64,000 bases of DNA, taken from the NCBI RefSeq assembly GCF_900169275.1, contig NZ_FXZC01000006.1, positions 124,001-188,000 of the forward strand, written 5' to 3'. Within the stretch, counting starts at the first letter, position 1. Every line of letters starts with the position of its first letter. Shown one piece after another: positions 15,767 to 24,676 of this stretch. Source of the stretch: Brevibacterium casei CIP 102111. GTDB lineage: Bacteria; Actinomycetota; Actinomycetes; Actinomycetales; Brevibacteriaceae. A program made the position numbers and the translations under genes. The notes below the pieces were generated by a model, which searched no databases, had not been told where the DNA came from, and saw only the letters and a list, made by a program, of their open reading frames with translations.

Positions 15767-16717
15767 ATGCGGGTAGGGACGTGGAATGTGGAGAACCTGT
15801 TCACCCCAGGTGCCGGCTACGGGCCAAGCGAGCAGAGCGTGTTCACCGAGAAGATCGCTGGGCTTGCCGCAACGATCACCGATGCCGGGCTGGATGTGGT
15901 GGCGGTGCAGGAGATCGGCGATGAGGACGCTTTCGCCGCGTTGATCGACGCGCTCGGCACAGGATGGTCCGGTGAGCTGTCCACGAAGTTCGCGACCCCG
16001 CACACCATCCGCAACGGCATCCTGTCCCGCCTACCCGTCGAGACCGTCAGTGAGCACGATCAGATTCCGGACGAGTTGCAGGGTGTGCCGGTTGATGACA
16101 ACCAGACAGCGTTGACGGCGATGGGACGCGGCGCCCTGCACATCCGAGTGCCCACACCGGAGGGTGTGGGGGTGGATGTGGTGAGCGTGCACTTGAAGTC
16201 CAAGCTGATCACCTACCCCGGTGGCCGCTTCACTCCACGGGATGAGGCCGAGCGCGCCCGCTACGCCGCCTACGGGCTCTACCGGCGGGCGGCGGAGGCC
16301 GTGGCCGTACGGGGCTTCGCCGATGAGCTGATCGACGGCGAGGGTGACAGGCGGCATGTGGTCGTAACTGGTGACTTCAACGACGAGGTCCAGGCGGCGA
16401 CCACCCAGATCATTCACGGACCGCCCGGCAGCGAGATCGGCACGCCGGGTGAGAACCGCCCCGACCAAGGCGATGCGTGGCGCTTGTTCAACCTGGCCCC
16501 GCTGATCCCGGAGGAGTTGCGGTTCTCCCGTGTCTACCGGGGCCGGGGCGAGCTGATCGACCACCTGTTCGTCACCAACGCCACCCGCCAGATCGTGACT
16601 GAGGCGACGACGTTGACCGGTGGCGAGCCGCTGGCCTCCATCGATGACCTGCCGAACACGCGCCGGGATTCCCCGTACTCGGACCACGCCCTGGTGGTCG
16701 CCACCCTCGACCTGTGA
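15767..16717 (+). CDS. Endonuclease/exonuclease/phosphatase (EEP) family protein
   Basis: A perfect AAAGGAGG precedes the ATG. The 316-residue protein has every EEP landmark: GTWNVENLF (Asn) at the start, VVAVQEIGDE (Glu) near 45, VVSVHLKSKL, VVVTGDFNDE (Asp, Asn) near 205 and SPYSDHALVVATL (Asp, His) at the end. Relatives are DNase I-like nucleases or phosphodiesterases. It is the only plus-strand gene inside the minus-strand conjugation block, between the coupling protein and the VirB4-like gene, with no secretion signal. Whether it processes element DNA or RNA or is passenger cargo is unknown. Confidence 0.87.
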   Translation: MRVGTWNVENLFTPGAGYGPSEQSVFTEKIAGLAATITDAGLDVVAVQEIGDEDAFAALIDALGTGWSGELSTKFATPHTIRNGILSRLPVETVSEHDQIPDELQGVPVDDNQTALTAMGRGALHIRVPTPEGVGVDVVSVHLKSKLITYPGGRFTPRDEAERARYAAYGLYRRAAEAVAVRGFADELIDGEGDRRHVVVTGDFNDEVQAATTQIIHGPPGSEIGTPGENRPDQGDAWRLFNLAPLIPEELRFSRVYRGRGELIDHLFVTNATRQIVTEATTLTGGEPLASIDDLPNTRRDSPYSDHALVVATLDL

Positions 16718-16726
16718 GCCCACTGC

Positions 16727-18222
16727 TCAGTGCGCGTTCTGAGCGAGACCGGCGGCTCTGGCGCTGGTGTCGAACAGGGAGTATTCGGCCGGGTGGAGCT
16801 GATGCTGGGTCACGAAAGAGCGATCCTTGATCCGCCAGAGCCCCTGCCCGACTCCGAGGGTGGGGAGGAGTTTTTGCTCGGTTCCGGTCAGTCCGAGGGC
16901 CTTCGCGGTGGGCCCGAGCTGATCGGATTCTTGCCGGTAGACGATCCGAGTCTCGGCGTTGGCGAGGAGGCTGTTGGCGAGGGAGCGCATGGCCGATCCG
17001 GCGTCGCCCACGTTGTCGAGGTCGGAGAGCTTGTGGAAGATCAGCATGTTCGCGATCCCGTAATGGCGTGCGAGACGCCAGTGCGCATCCATGCGTTTCA
17101 ACAGGGCCGGGTGGGACATCAGGCGCCAGGCTTCGTCGTAGATCACCCATCGCTGACCGCCGGCCGGGTCCAACAGAGCGGACTCCATCCACGCGCTACT
17201 GCAGGTCATCAGCACGCTGATCAGCGTGGAGTTCTCGGTGACGCGGGACAGGTCGAGGCTGATCATCGGCAACGACGGATCGAACGCCACCGTCGAGGGA
17301 CCGTCGAAGAGCCCTTGAAGGTCACCGGCGACCAGGCGGCGGAGTGCGTGTCCAACGAGCCGACCGTCCTCAGCCAACCTGCTTTCGTCGTCATCGCTCG
17401 GGGTGAGGATGTGGTCGACGACCATCGGCAGGATCGGCACCGTGTTCTCCCGCACCGTCTGCGTCAACGCCAGATCGATCGCGGTGTGCTCCAGAGGCGT
17501 CAATCCCCGCGCCAGGACGGTTTCAGCGAGGGCGCCGATGAGGTCGCGGCGGCGTGAGGCGACCGTGGTGTCCCACTGCTCATCTGAGAGTCCGCCGGGT
17601 CGGTGGCCTTCATCGAGAGGGTTCAGGCGGGTGTTGAGGCCGTGGCCCAGGACGATCGCGCGTCCGCCGACTGCTTCGGCGACGGCAGTGTGCTCACCCT
17701 TGGGGTCGCCGGGGACGTAGACGCGGCGGCCGAACGGCAGGCTGCGGGTGTAGAGGGACTTGGCGAGGGAGGACTTGCCGGAGCCGACGATCCCAGCCAG
17801 AACCACATTCGGTGCGGTGATGATGCCGCGTGCGTAGAGCACCCAGGGGTCGTAGACGAAGCTGCCGCCGGAATAGAGGTCTTGGCCCACGAACACGCCG
17901 TCACTGCCGAGTCCGCCTTCGGCGACGAACGGATACGCCCCCGCCAACGTCGCGGACGTGTCCTGGTGGCGGGCAAGACGGAACCTGCCCGGCGTGCGCA
18001 AGGCGGCCGGGCCGGGTTCACCCGCGGCGGGCAGGTAGGTGGTGGCGGGCGTTCGGCGCGCTCGGCTTCTGCTTTGGCTTTGGCGGATTGCTTCTCGGCA
18101 GCGCGTTGTTCGGCCTGGAGCTTCGCGGCGGCCTGGCGGCGCTGTTTGCGGAGCCGGCGGCGTTCCTTGGCCGGGGCGACCAGGACCGAGGTGTGCAACC
18201 GTTCTCGGTTGTCGGCACTCAC
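16727..18222 (-). pseudogene. VirB4-like conjugation ATPase with an apparent one-base frameshift
   Basis: The start MSADNRERLHTSVLVAPAKE at 18222 overlaps the preceding stop (ATGA) and runs into a basic coiled coil (KLQAEQRAAEKQSAKAKAE). At about 18,049, in a CGCCC run, the frame breaks; the next frame continues as ATTYLPAAGEPGPAALRTPG and carries Walker A LAGIVGSGKSSLAKSL, YVPGDPKGEHTAV, Walker B RWVIYDEAWRLMSH and RQESDQLGPTAKALGLT, to a stop at 16727. Adding one base gives a 498-residue ATPase typical of these ICEs. The break is either true decay or a base-calling error. It would energise the type IV secretion channel. Confidence 0.8.
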
Positions 18223-19445
18223 AGCGATAGCCCTCGTCCTGCGGAGCTGGACGAGCGGGTCGGGCCGGCGAACCAGTCCACCTCCCGCTGAGGGGCCTGA
18301 GGTGCTCGCGCCGTGGGCCCGCGCCGGCCTCTCGCGATGCTGTGTTCGTGGGAGCCGACACCGCTGATCGCCTCCCGCGCCGACATGACCTTGGCATCGT
18401 CCAGTGCTGGGTCGGGCGGCACGTCGTAGGCGCGCAGCAGGGCGACATGCCCGTGGGCGTGGTCATAGGTCAGCGTGTAGTCGGCTGCGGTCACGACACG
18501 GTCGAGTGCCCCGGTAGGTGGTTCGTCGTAGACGTAGCCGTTCTCCAACGCGGCCTCGGTGGTCTCCTGCCCGTAGTCCCACTGGGCCAGGTGCTCGATC
18601 GCCGCGTCCGTGCCGTCGCGGTCGATCACATCGAGCACCTGGTCGGCTTCGGCGCCTTGGAGGAACACCACACTGAGCCAGCGCAGCCCCGCCACTGGCT
18701 CGGAGGGGCTGTGCTCGCTCAGCTCGGCCAGCGCGTCAGTGTTGGTGTGGGCGGTCTCGGCTACCCAGGCGGGGAACATCCCAGCGTGATCCGGGGCACT
18801 GCCGGGGTGGTCGAGCGCGTACTGGTGAGCCTCACCCGCGGCACCCAGGAAGGTGGCGAGGTCCCGCAAGGCGCGGTCTGGTTCGACGGGGGTGCCGGCG
18901 CCGGTGAACAGGTCCCGGCCTTCCAGCTCCTGCCCGGTGGTGACGTCGGTGATCCGATAGCCGTAGCGGTGATGCTCACCCACCGGCGCATCGGGCCACA
19001 CTGCCAATCTCAGCGTCCCGGCCTGTGCGGTGGTGGCAGGGTCGCCGTCGAGGCGTGCCGCTATCGGCTCACGCACCGCCGTCTGTTCTGGTGTGGGTTG
19101 GGGGTGCCAGGCGATGCGCCCGGAGTGGGTGAACGCCGCGTCGAGCCGGTCATGGGCTTGATCGAGCAGGGTCCCGGCCTGGTGTAGCCCATCGGCCGCG
19201 GCCAGGGCCTCAGCCGCACCGGCGACCGGATTGCCGTCGTCATCGAACGCTCGCTCACGGTGAGCCAGGTGGGCGTTGGCGAGCTGGTCCAGCACCTGGC
19301 GCAGTGACCGTAGGCCTGCGGTGAGGTCGCCGAACACGGTGTAGGTGTCGGCCGGGTCATCGAACACGCGGGAGGCGTGGGCGAGACCGCGCAGTGCCTC
19401 GGAGGCCTCGGCGGCATCGGCCAGAGGGTCTTGGAAGGTCGGCAT
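18219..19445 (-). CDS. Hypothetical conjugation-cluster protein
   Basis: The 408-residue soluble, acidic protein begins MPTFQDPLADAAEASEALRG, with an N-terminal helical region of about 120 residues (LANAHLAHRERAFDDDGNPV, LHQAGTLLDQAHDRLDAAFTHSG) and later a mixed alpha-beta part (WLSVVFLQGAEADQVLDVIDRDGTD). No known domain was recognised. It lies between the SCO6880-like gene and the VirB4-like ATPase and overlaps the latter by 4 bp. Its leader has the hairpin and CAGGTGCGC motif, so it probably starts its own segment of the operon. Confidence 0.65.
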   Translation of the reverse strand: MPTFQDPLADAAEASEALRGLAHASRVFDDPADTYTVFGDLTAGLRSLRQVLDQLANAHLAHRERAFDDDGNPVAGAAEALAAADGLHQAGTLLDQAHDRLDAAFTHSGRIAWHPQPTPEQTAVREPIAARLDGDPATTAQAGTLRLAVWPDAPVGEHHRYGYRITDVTTGQELEGRDLFTGAGTPVEPDRALRDLATFLGAAGEAHQYALDHPGSAPDHAGMFPAWVAETAHTNTDALAELSEHSPSEPVAGLRWLSVVFLQGAEADQVLDVIDRDGTDAAIEHLAQWDYGQETTEAALENGYVYDEPPTGALDRVVTAADYTLTYDHAHGHVALLRAYDVPPDPALDDAKVMSAREAISGVGSHEHSIARGRRGPTARAPQAPQREVDWFAGPTRSSSSAGRGLSL

Positions 19446-19465
19446 CGGGTGCCTCCTGCTCGAAA

Positions 19466-19506
19466 GGGACGAGCCCGGAAGCCCCGGACTCGTCCCTCAG
19501 GTGCGC
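19466..19506 (-). promoter_or_regulatory. Structured leader: CACCTG motif plus hairpin
   Basis: On the minus strand GCGCACCTG (19506-19498) is followed after one base by a hairpin, GGGACGAG (19466-19473) with CTCGTCCC (19489-19496), then CAGGAGG and the ATG at 19445. Same layout as the ssb leader. Confidence 0.5.
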
Positions 19507-19526
19507 AGCGGCACCCCGCGGGTCGT

Positions 19527-20999
19527 TCAGACCCTCCGGCACAGCGGCAGTGCGGCGGCGGTGAACGCGGCCGCCTGCTGGCCGACCAACAGGCGGGTCT
19601 CGCAGGAGGCTTGGATGGCGGCCTGCTCGATCGCCGCGACCCCTGCTTCCAGCTCCTCGACGGTGGGGGCGGAGACGGAGATGAGGCCGGTGTAGCGCAG
19701 TACCCCGTGGCCGGCGGTCAGGTCGGCTTCCTGCTGGAGCACGTCCTGGTATTCGGCGGTCTGGGCGGCGTCTTCGATCTGCCCGATCTTCGCCCGCTGC
19801 GCCTGATTGCTGATGTGCTCGACCTTCTTCTTGCGGATATCCCTGGCGGCCTGGTCCGAGCGCATCGGGGTGCACATCAGCGAGAACGACCGTTGGATGC
19901 CGGTGGACAGCAGCACGGGTGACAGGAATCCGGGATAGACCATCGAGCGGGGCCACTCGGAGACCCACAGCACGGCGTGGTGGGCGGAGTCGGTGCGCAG
20001 CCGGGTCCAGGACTCGGTGACCGCCACGGGGCCGGCGGTGGCGAGGGACTGGCCGAGTTCGCCGTGGCGCTCCAGGGTGGCGGCGATCGCCGGGTCATAC
20101 GCCGAGCGCAGGATGACAGCGATCTCGCCCGGGCTCAGCCAGCCAGAGGGTGTCAGGTCGGCTGAGCGGAGCGCCGCGACGAGGGTGGACATCTCTTGGC
20201 GGAGAACGGTGGCCGCACCACGGATACCGCCGCCGGCGGTTCTGATCTGCCGTGCCGCGTTCTTCATATCCAACGACAGCGAGAGGGTGGTGGCGTGGCG
20301 TTCGCCGGTGGGTCCGGCGCGGTCGATCAGCTCCGCATACGTGGTCGCTGCCCAGGTGTCGTCGGCGGTGCCGTGGCTGGCCCACCATTCGGCCAGCCCG
20401 GTCCCGGAGTCGGGCAGGGTGCGCTCTAAGACTTGGAGGGTGGCGATGCGGCCGGAGCGGCAGACGGTGGCCAGGACGCGGCCCCAGGAAGTGACGCGGC
20501 GTTCCTGCTCACCAGGGTCCAACAGGACGAACGCTGGATGGCTCACGTCGCAGACCACGGTGAGGGTCTGCTGGTGGGGGTCGTGGATCATTCCAGCGGT
20601 CGTTTCGGGGTCGGTGTACTCGCGCAGCCGCGCCATGTCGCCGGGTAGGGCGAGGGTGCCGACCGGGCGGGGTGTGACGACCCTGCGGCGGTACAGGAGC
20701 TGTCCGCCGGTCGAACGCCAGAGCCACCAGAACGCGACCGGCAGCCACTCCACCGCCGGACGCCCGGCGACCGGTATCCAGGTCAAGCACGCAGCGAGAA
20801 CCCAGACGGGTGCGGTGTACGCGAGCAGGATGCCACCCCCGGCATACAGCGCCCCCACAACGGACAGAACCCCGGTGGCGAGGGTGATGAGCTGGGACAA
20901 AGACAACCCGAGGAGGATGCCGCGGCGGGTCAGGCGGGAGAACTTCACCGGCACCAACTCCGCCGACCCCGTCGTGAGCTCGTTCTGCTTGGTAGGCAC
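19527..20999 (-). CDS. SCO6880-family conjugation protein (PrgI/VirB3-like N-terminus, VirB4 N-terminal-like)
   Basis: The 490-residue protein has a short cytosolic start, two closely spaced membrane segments (about 31-50 and 53-75: LSLSQLITLATGVLSVVGALYAGGGILLAYTAPVW in two parts) and then a long soluble part like the N-terminal domain of VirB4/CagE proteins (LTVVCDVSHPAFVLLDPGEQERRV, IQRSFSLMCTPMRSDQAARDIRKKKVEH). It lacks a Walker A; the ATPase half is encoded by the separate VirB4-like gene. This split is the known SCO6880 arrangement. It follows the SCO6881-like gene by 6 bp. Confidence 0.85.
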   Translation of the reverse strand: MPTKQNELTTGSAELVPVKFSRLTRRGILLGLSLSQLITLATGVLSVVGALYAGGGILLAYTAPVWVLAACLTWIPVAGRPAVEWLPVAFWWLWRSTGGQLLYRRRVVTPRPVGTLALPGDMARLREYTDPETTAGMIHDPHQQTLTVVCDVSHPAFVLLDPGEQERRVTSWGRVLATVCRSGRIATLQVLERTLPDSGTGLAEWWASHGTADDTWAATTYAELIDRAGPTGERHATTLSLSLDMKNAARQIRTAGGGIRGAATVLRQEMSTLVAALRSADLTPSGWLSPGEIAVILRSAYDPAIAATLERHGELGQSLATAGPVAVTESWTRLRTDSAHHAVLWVSEWPRSMVYPGFLSPVLLSTGIQRSFSLMCTPMRSDQAARDIRKKKVEHISNQAQRAKIGQIEDAAQTAEYQDVLQQEADLTAGHGVLRYTGLISVSAPTVEELEAGVAAIEQAAIQASCETRLLVGQQAAAFTAAALPLCRRV

Positions 21000-21005
21000 G
21001 AGGGC

Positions 21006-22451
21006 TTACTCCTTCCCGGTGGGCTTCGGTGCCGGCGGCGGAGGCTGCGTCGGAGGACGCACCTCCGACGCAGATGGGCCAGGCGAGGGTGTCTTGGGTG
21101 CCGGCGTTGATGGCGGGGGCGCTTGCGCGGACGGTGGTGTGCTGCCGGCCTGACCCGCGGAATCGGCGGCGGCTTCGCCCTGATTGCCAAGGGCCTTGCC
21201 GGCCTTGGGGCCGGCGGCAGCTGAATCTTTGGCGACCTTCGCCGCCACCACTGCGGCCGCGGCAGGACCAGCAGCAGCCGCACCCGCACCAGCTCCTGCG
21301 CCGGCTCCGCCACTGGCACCAGCGCCCGCGCCGGCTCCACTACTCGCGGCGGCTTTACCGCCACCCGCTCCGGCCGAGCCAGCGGCGCCGCTGGAGGCTT
21401 GGGGTTTCGGGTTCTTCGGCTCCGGTGGTTTCTTCCCACCGCCACCGTCTCCTCCACCGCCGCCGGACTTGCCGCCGCCTTCATCGAGAACCTTTTTCGG
21501 GTCGTTGCCGCCTTGCGGCTTGGTCGGGGTCGGCATCGGCCGGTTCAGGGCGCTCTTGGCGTCCTGTTCGGAGCCGATCGCGTGGTACATGTCGAAGCCC
21601 ACGAAGTTCAGGAACTTGTAGGTCATGTAGGGGGCGAAGGCGGCCATCGCCATCAACACGATCCCGGCGATCGGGTCCGCGACCGAGGCCAGGTCGCCAT
21701 CGATCGGTGCGGAGACCTGGGTGATGGCGACCAGGAACATCACGACTAGGACGAGCTTGGAGACGATCAGGGCGATGACGAACATCGCCCACTTGCTGAT
21801 CCACCCCTTCGTGGCATCCCACGACGCACCCGAGAACGCCAGGGGTGCGAGCACGATCGCCACCAGCAACAGCGCTTTGCGGACCAACAGGCTGAGCCAG
21901 ACGATCGCGGCGGCGCTGATAGCGAGCCCGGCGAGGAAGATGGTGATGATCGCTCCGACCCCGGGTGCGGCGATGTTGATCGCGGCTAGTCCAGCGACGA
22001 GGAGGGTGATCTTGTCGCCCATGGACTCGGTGGTCTCGCCTGCGGCGTGGATGATCCCGACGCTGAGCTGGTCGACGATCTCCAACAACAGCGCGGTCAG
22101 GGTGATGACCACGAACGACCCGAGGACCGATTTCGCCAGCCCCAGGGCGGCTCGGGACAGGGCGGTGGGGTCGCGGCGGATCAGCCCGGTGATGAGTTGG
22201 AGGCAGAAGAAGATCAGCATGATGAAGATCGCGATGCCGAACAGGATGTTGTAGACCGCGATGTACTCATCGCGGGTGACGTCGACCAGGGTGGTGGTGT
22301 CGAACACCGACCACACCGCTTCGAACAACCACCCGGCGGCGGCGCCCATCGCACTGGCGAGCCAGTCGAAGGGGGCCGAGACGAGGGTGGCGGCGGCTTC
22401 GCCGGCCACATCGCAGACCGAGGAGATGATGGGAACATCGCAGACGCCCAC
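21006..22451 (-). CDS. SCO6881/TrbL (VirB6)-like conjugal transfer membrane protein
   Basis: The 481-residue protein has six or more membrane segments in residues about 60-305 (NILFGIAIFIMLIFFCLQL, SVLGSFVVITLTALLLEIV, IITIFLAGLAISAAAIVWL, LVLVVMFLVAITQV), then FAPYMTYKFLNFVGFDMYHA and a long disordered tail rich in glycine, alanine and proline (residues about 320-481). The fold and place match the VirB6/TrbL-type inner-membrane channel of actinobacterial T4SS. The tail is built of short GAGAGA and PPP repeats and is a likely site of length variation. Confidence 0.85.
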   Translation of the reverse strand: MGVCDVPIISSVCDVAGEAAATLVSAPFDWLASAMGAAAGWLFEAVWSVFDTTTLVDVTRDEYIAVYNILFGIAIFIMLIFFCLQLITGLIRRDPTALSRAALGLAKSVLGSFVVITLTALLLEIVDQLSVGIIHAAGETTESMGDKITLLVAGLAAINIAAPGVGAIITIFLAGLAISAAAIVWLSLLVRKALLLVAIVLAPLAFSGASWDATKGWISKWAMFVIALIVSKLVLVVMFLVAITQVSAPIDGDLASVADPIAGIVLMAMAAFAPYMTYKFLNFVGFDMYHAIGSEQDAKSALNRPMPTPTKPQGGNDPKKVLDEGGGKSGGGGGDGGGGKKPPEPKNPKPQASSGAAGSAGAGGGKAAASSGAGAGAGASGGAGAGAGAGAAAAGPAAAAVVAAKVAKDSAAAGPKAGKALGNQGEAAADSAGQAGSTPPSAQAPPPSTPAPKTPSPGPSASEVRPPTQPPPPAPKPTGKE

Positions 22452-22500
22452 CGGGAATCACTTCCTCACGAAGAGTCGAGAAGGTTGTTGGTGGGTGGCG

Positions 22501-22830
22501 TCAGACCTGTTGGCCGACGTTCCAGAAGAAGTTGATCAACGTCACCGACGCTCCGCAGATGATCGCCGCGCCACAGGACACGAGGACGCCGATCTTGCCC
22601 CTACCCGCGAGGTGGGGGTTGCTGCTGTTGGCGCCGAAGCCCCACACGATCGCCGAAATGATCAAGGCGAGGACGGACAGGATCAGGCCGATGGTCATGA
22701 TCGCCCCGACAATGGTGCGCAACTGGGAGATGCCGGGCAGACCGGAGTCGTTGGGGTTGATGTCGACCTGCATCGGCAGCCCCGGGCCGAGGGCGGTGGC
22801 GGTTTCCAGGGCGAGAGTCAGAGTGCTCAT
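22501..22830 (-). CDS. DUF6112 family membrane protein (first copy)
   Basis: The 109-residue protein has a short periplasmic-type start (MQVDINPNDSGLPGISQLRTIVG) and two membrane segments (GAIMTIGLILSVLALIISA and IGVLVSCGAAIICGASVTLI) ending FFWNVGQQV. This two-helix form next to the SCO6881-like gene is DUF6112, probably the pilin/VirB2-like subunit of the apparatus (role inferred from position and shape). A GAAGGAG lies before the ATG, after a hairpin and the CAGGTGCAC motif. Confidence 0.8.
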   Translation of the reverse strand: MSTLTLALETATALGPGLPMQVDINPNDSGLPGISQLRTIVGAIMTIGLILSVLALIISAIVWGFGANSSNPHLAGRGKIGVLVSCGAAIICGASVTLINFFWNVGQQV

Positions 22831-22853
22831 CGTGGGGTGCTCCTTCGAAAGTT

Positions 22854-22885
22854 CGGCGAGAGGGGTTCTCGCCGATCAGGTGCAC
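22854..22885 (-). promoter_or_regulatory. Structured leader: CACCTG motif plus hairpin
   Basis: GTGCACCTG on the minus strand (22885-22877) is followed two bases later by a hairpin, CGGCGAGA (22854-22861) with TCTCGCCG (22867-22874), loop of 5 nt, then GAAGGAG and the DUF6112 start at 22830. Confidence 0.5.
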
Positions 22886-22934
22886 CACCCGCCCCCAGGC
22901 GCCGCGAACATGAAGGGTTCGTGAGCCGCGGGGC

Positions 22935-23201
22935 TCAGAGTTGTTGGCCGAGGTCGATCAGCCAGTTCAGCCACGCCACCCCGCCGCCGGCGAGCACCGC
23001 GGCGCCCAAGGCGGTCCAGGCGCCGATGCGGGCTTTGGTCGCTGCGCCGTGGTGGCCGTTGGCGGAGGCGATCGCCCAGGCGATGGCGCAGACGATGAGC
23101 ATCAGCACCGCGACGATCAGCACGAACGTCAGCAGTGCGCCGATGACCTCGCGCAGTTCACCGATGCCTCCCAGGCCCTCGAAGTCGGGGAACACACCCA
23201 T
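22935..23201 (-). CDS. DUF6112 family membrane protein (second copy)
   Basis: The 88-residue protein MGVFPDFEGLGGIGELREVIG has two membrane helices (ALLTFVLIVAVLMLIVCAIAWA and TALGAAVLAGGGVAWLNWL) and the same closing pattern, NWLIDLGQQL, as the neighbouring copy (FFWNVGQQV). The two are clearly paralogous. It is the first gene of this backbone block; a hairpin (23215-23231) and CAGGTGCGC (23277-23285) lie upstream. Confidence 0.78.
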   Translation of the reverse strand: MGVFPDFEGLGGIGELREVIGALLTFVLIVAVLMLIVCAIAWAIASANGHHGAATKARIGAWTALGAAVLAGGGVAWLNWLIDLGQQL

Positions 23202-23783
23202 GATGGATCAGGCCCCGACCGGCAGGGTCGGATGATCGAAGTCCCGGAATAGCTTGATTGCTTCCTTCATGTCATCCAGGTGCGCCCACCCTCTCTGATG
23301 GCGTGAACGCGATCTGAGGTCGCGGGTCCTGCTTGATGCCGTCGCGGATGGCGACCAACAGCGGCGGCAAGGCTCGCCAGTGGCTCGGAATCGGGACGGT
23401 CGGGGCCGGCAGCCCGGAGGGCCTGCTGGCCAGTGAAGAGCGGGCCGACACGTCATTGATCGCCGGCAGCGGTGGTGTGTTCCGCGCAGTCGCCCAGGTT
23501 CGCTCGGAGGATCGTTACCGTGGCTCAGTCAGTGCGCAGCGCCAGGCTTGGCGACAAGAAAATCCGCGGCAGTGGTTGCGTGACGTTTTCGCCGGCGATC
23601 CCACTACCGCTGGCCAACCGCCGGGCCTGGGCCAAGGAACTGCTTGAGAAGTACCCGACCACCGAAAAGGTGGCAGCCATAGGCCTGTTCCGAAGGCGAG
23701 TGCATTCTCGCTGAGCGCACTGTCGGCCATCGGTAATCGCAGAGGTAGAACGGGGTGGCCGATGCGGCGGGGTGGCCTCTACG
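23202..23783. other. Gap with the edge of the backbone and no convincing gene
   Basis: Positions 23208-23285 still look like the DUF6112 leader (CCGACC/GGTCGG hairpin, CAGGTGCGC motif). From about 23,290 to 23,783 several short frames exist on both strands but none has a ribosome site plus sensible composition. This is probably the scar where resistance cargo joined the backbone; decayed gene pieces may be present but none was identified. Confidence 0.5.
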
Positions 23784-24214
23784 TCACTGCACGTCGTCCT
23801 TCTGCGGCAGGAGGTCGGCGATCAACCAGGTGATCCGGTGTTTGATGTCATCGCGGATGCGGCGGACCTCATCGATGTCTTCTCCTGCGGGTCGTCGAGC
23901 TGCCAGTCCTCGTAGCGTTTGCCGGGGAAGATCGGGCAGGCGTCCCCGCAGCCCATGGTGATGACGACGTCGGAGGCGTGGACCGCCTCCCTAGTCAGCA
24001 CTTTGGGGGTGGCTGCGGTGATGTCGATGCCGTCTTCGGTCATCGCCTCGACGACGACAGGGTTGAGCTGTTCGGCGGGCTCGGAACCGGCTGAGCGGAC
24101 TTCAATGCGATCATCGGATAGCGCGCGCAGGTAACCGGCGGCCATTTGGGAGCGGCCGGCGTTGTGGACGCAGACGAGCAGGACGCTGGGCTTGGTCTCG
24201 GGTGCTGTGCTCAT
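23784..24214 (-). pseudogene. arsC: Arsenate reductase ArsC (LMW-phosphatase type) with an apparent one-base frameshift
   Basis: The protein starts MSTAPETKPSVLLVCVHNAGRSQMAAGY with the phosphatase loop CVHNAGRS, then RSAGSEPAEQLNPVVVEAM, VVITMGCGDACPIFPGKRYEDWQLDDP. There the frame breaks in a CCCG run at about 23,893; the normal ending GEDIDEVRRIRDDIKHRITW continues in another frame to a stop at 23784. With one base added it is 143 residues, the normal size. As read it would end 40 residues later in a wrong frame (stop at 23822). It reduces arsenate to arsenite for Acr3 export. Confidence 0.82.
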
Positions 24215-24244
24215 GCGGAGCCTTCCAATCAGGCGGGTTGGGGG

Positions 24245-24676
24245 TCAGGCGCTCATGAGTTCGGTCAGGAGGGTGCGGACGCGGCGGTCGATGTCGTCGC
24301 GGACCATGCGCATCCGCTCGATGCCCTCGATACCGCGCGTGGAGGGCTCATCGGTGTGCCAGGTCTCGATGGTCCCGGTCATGTCGTCGAGGGGCTTGAT
24401 GTGTGCCTCGTCGCCGAGCACGACGACCCGGTCCATCCGGGCCAGCAGGTCGGGATTGATGGGCCTCGGGGACTCGCCGGCCATATCAGCCCCAGCTTCG
24501 GCGATCACCTCGGTCGAGAGGCTGTTCAGCGACCCGCCGGGCTTGGTGCCGGCCGAATGGACCTCGATCGCATCCCCGGCATGGTGGCGCATCAGTGCTG
24601 CGGCCATCTGGGACTTGCCGCCGTTCTTGACGCAGACGAACAGGACACTGGGCTTCGGGGCAGGTGCGGTGGTCAT
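24245..24676 (-). CDS. Arsenate-mycothiol transferase/arsenate reductase, LMW-phosphatase family
   Basis: The 143-residue protein [29 protein letters not shown] has the CVKNGGKS loop, [29 protein letters not shown] and a C-terminal helix [19 protein letters not shown]. The KNGGKSQMA form is typical of actinobacterial arsenate-mycothiol transferases. It overlaps the acr3 stop (ATGA) and so follows acr3 in one operon, with the other arsC next. The longer upstream frame is antisense of acr3. Confidence 0.88.
   Translation of the reverse strand: MTTAPAPKPSVLFVCVKNGGKSQMAAALMRHHAGDAIEVHSAGTKPGGSLNSLSTEVIAEAGADMAGESPRPINPDLLARMDRVVVLGDEAHIKPLDDMTGTIETWHTDEPSTRGIEGIERMRMVRDDIDRRVRTLLTELMSA

Noticed and set aside
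23208..23268. Short peptide ending MKEAIKLFRDFDHPTLPVGA before the second DUF6112 gene
   Set aside because: It has AAGGAG-like bases only inside itself and contains the hairpin of the leader; could be a leader peptide but there is no supporting evidence.
23333..23714. Two overlapping plus-strand frames of about 80-105 codons
   Set aside because: No ribosome sites, basic shadow-like composition and no similarity recognised; treated as non-coding scar.
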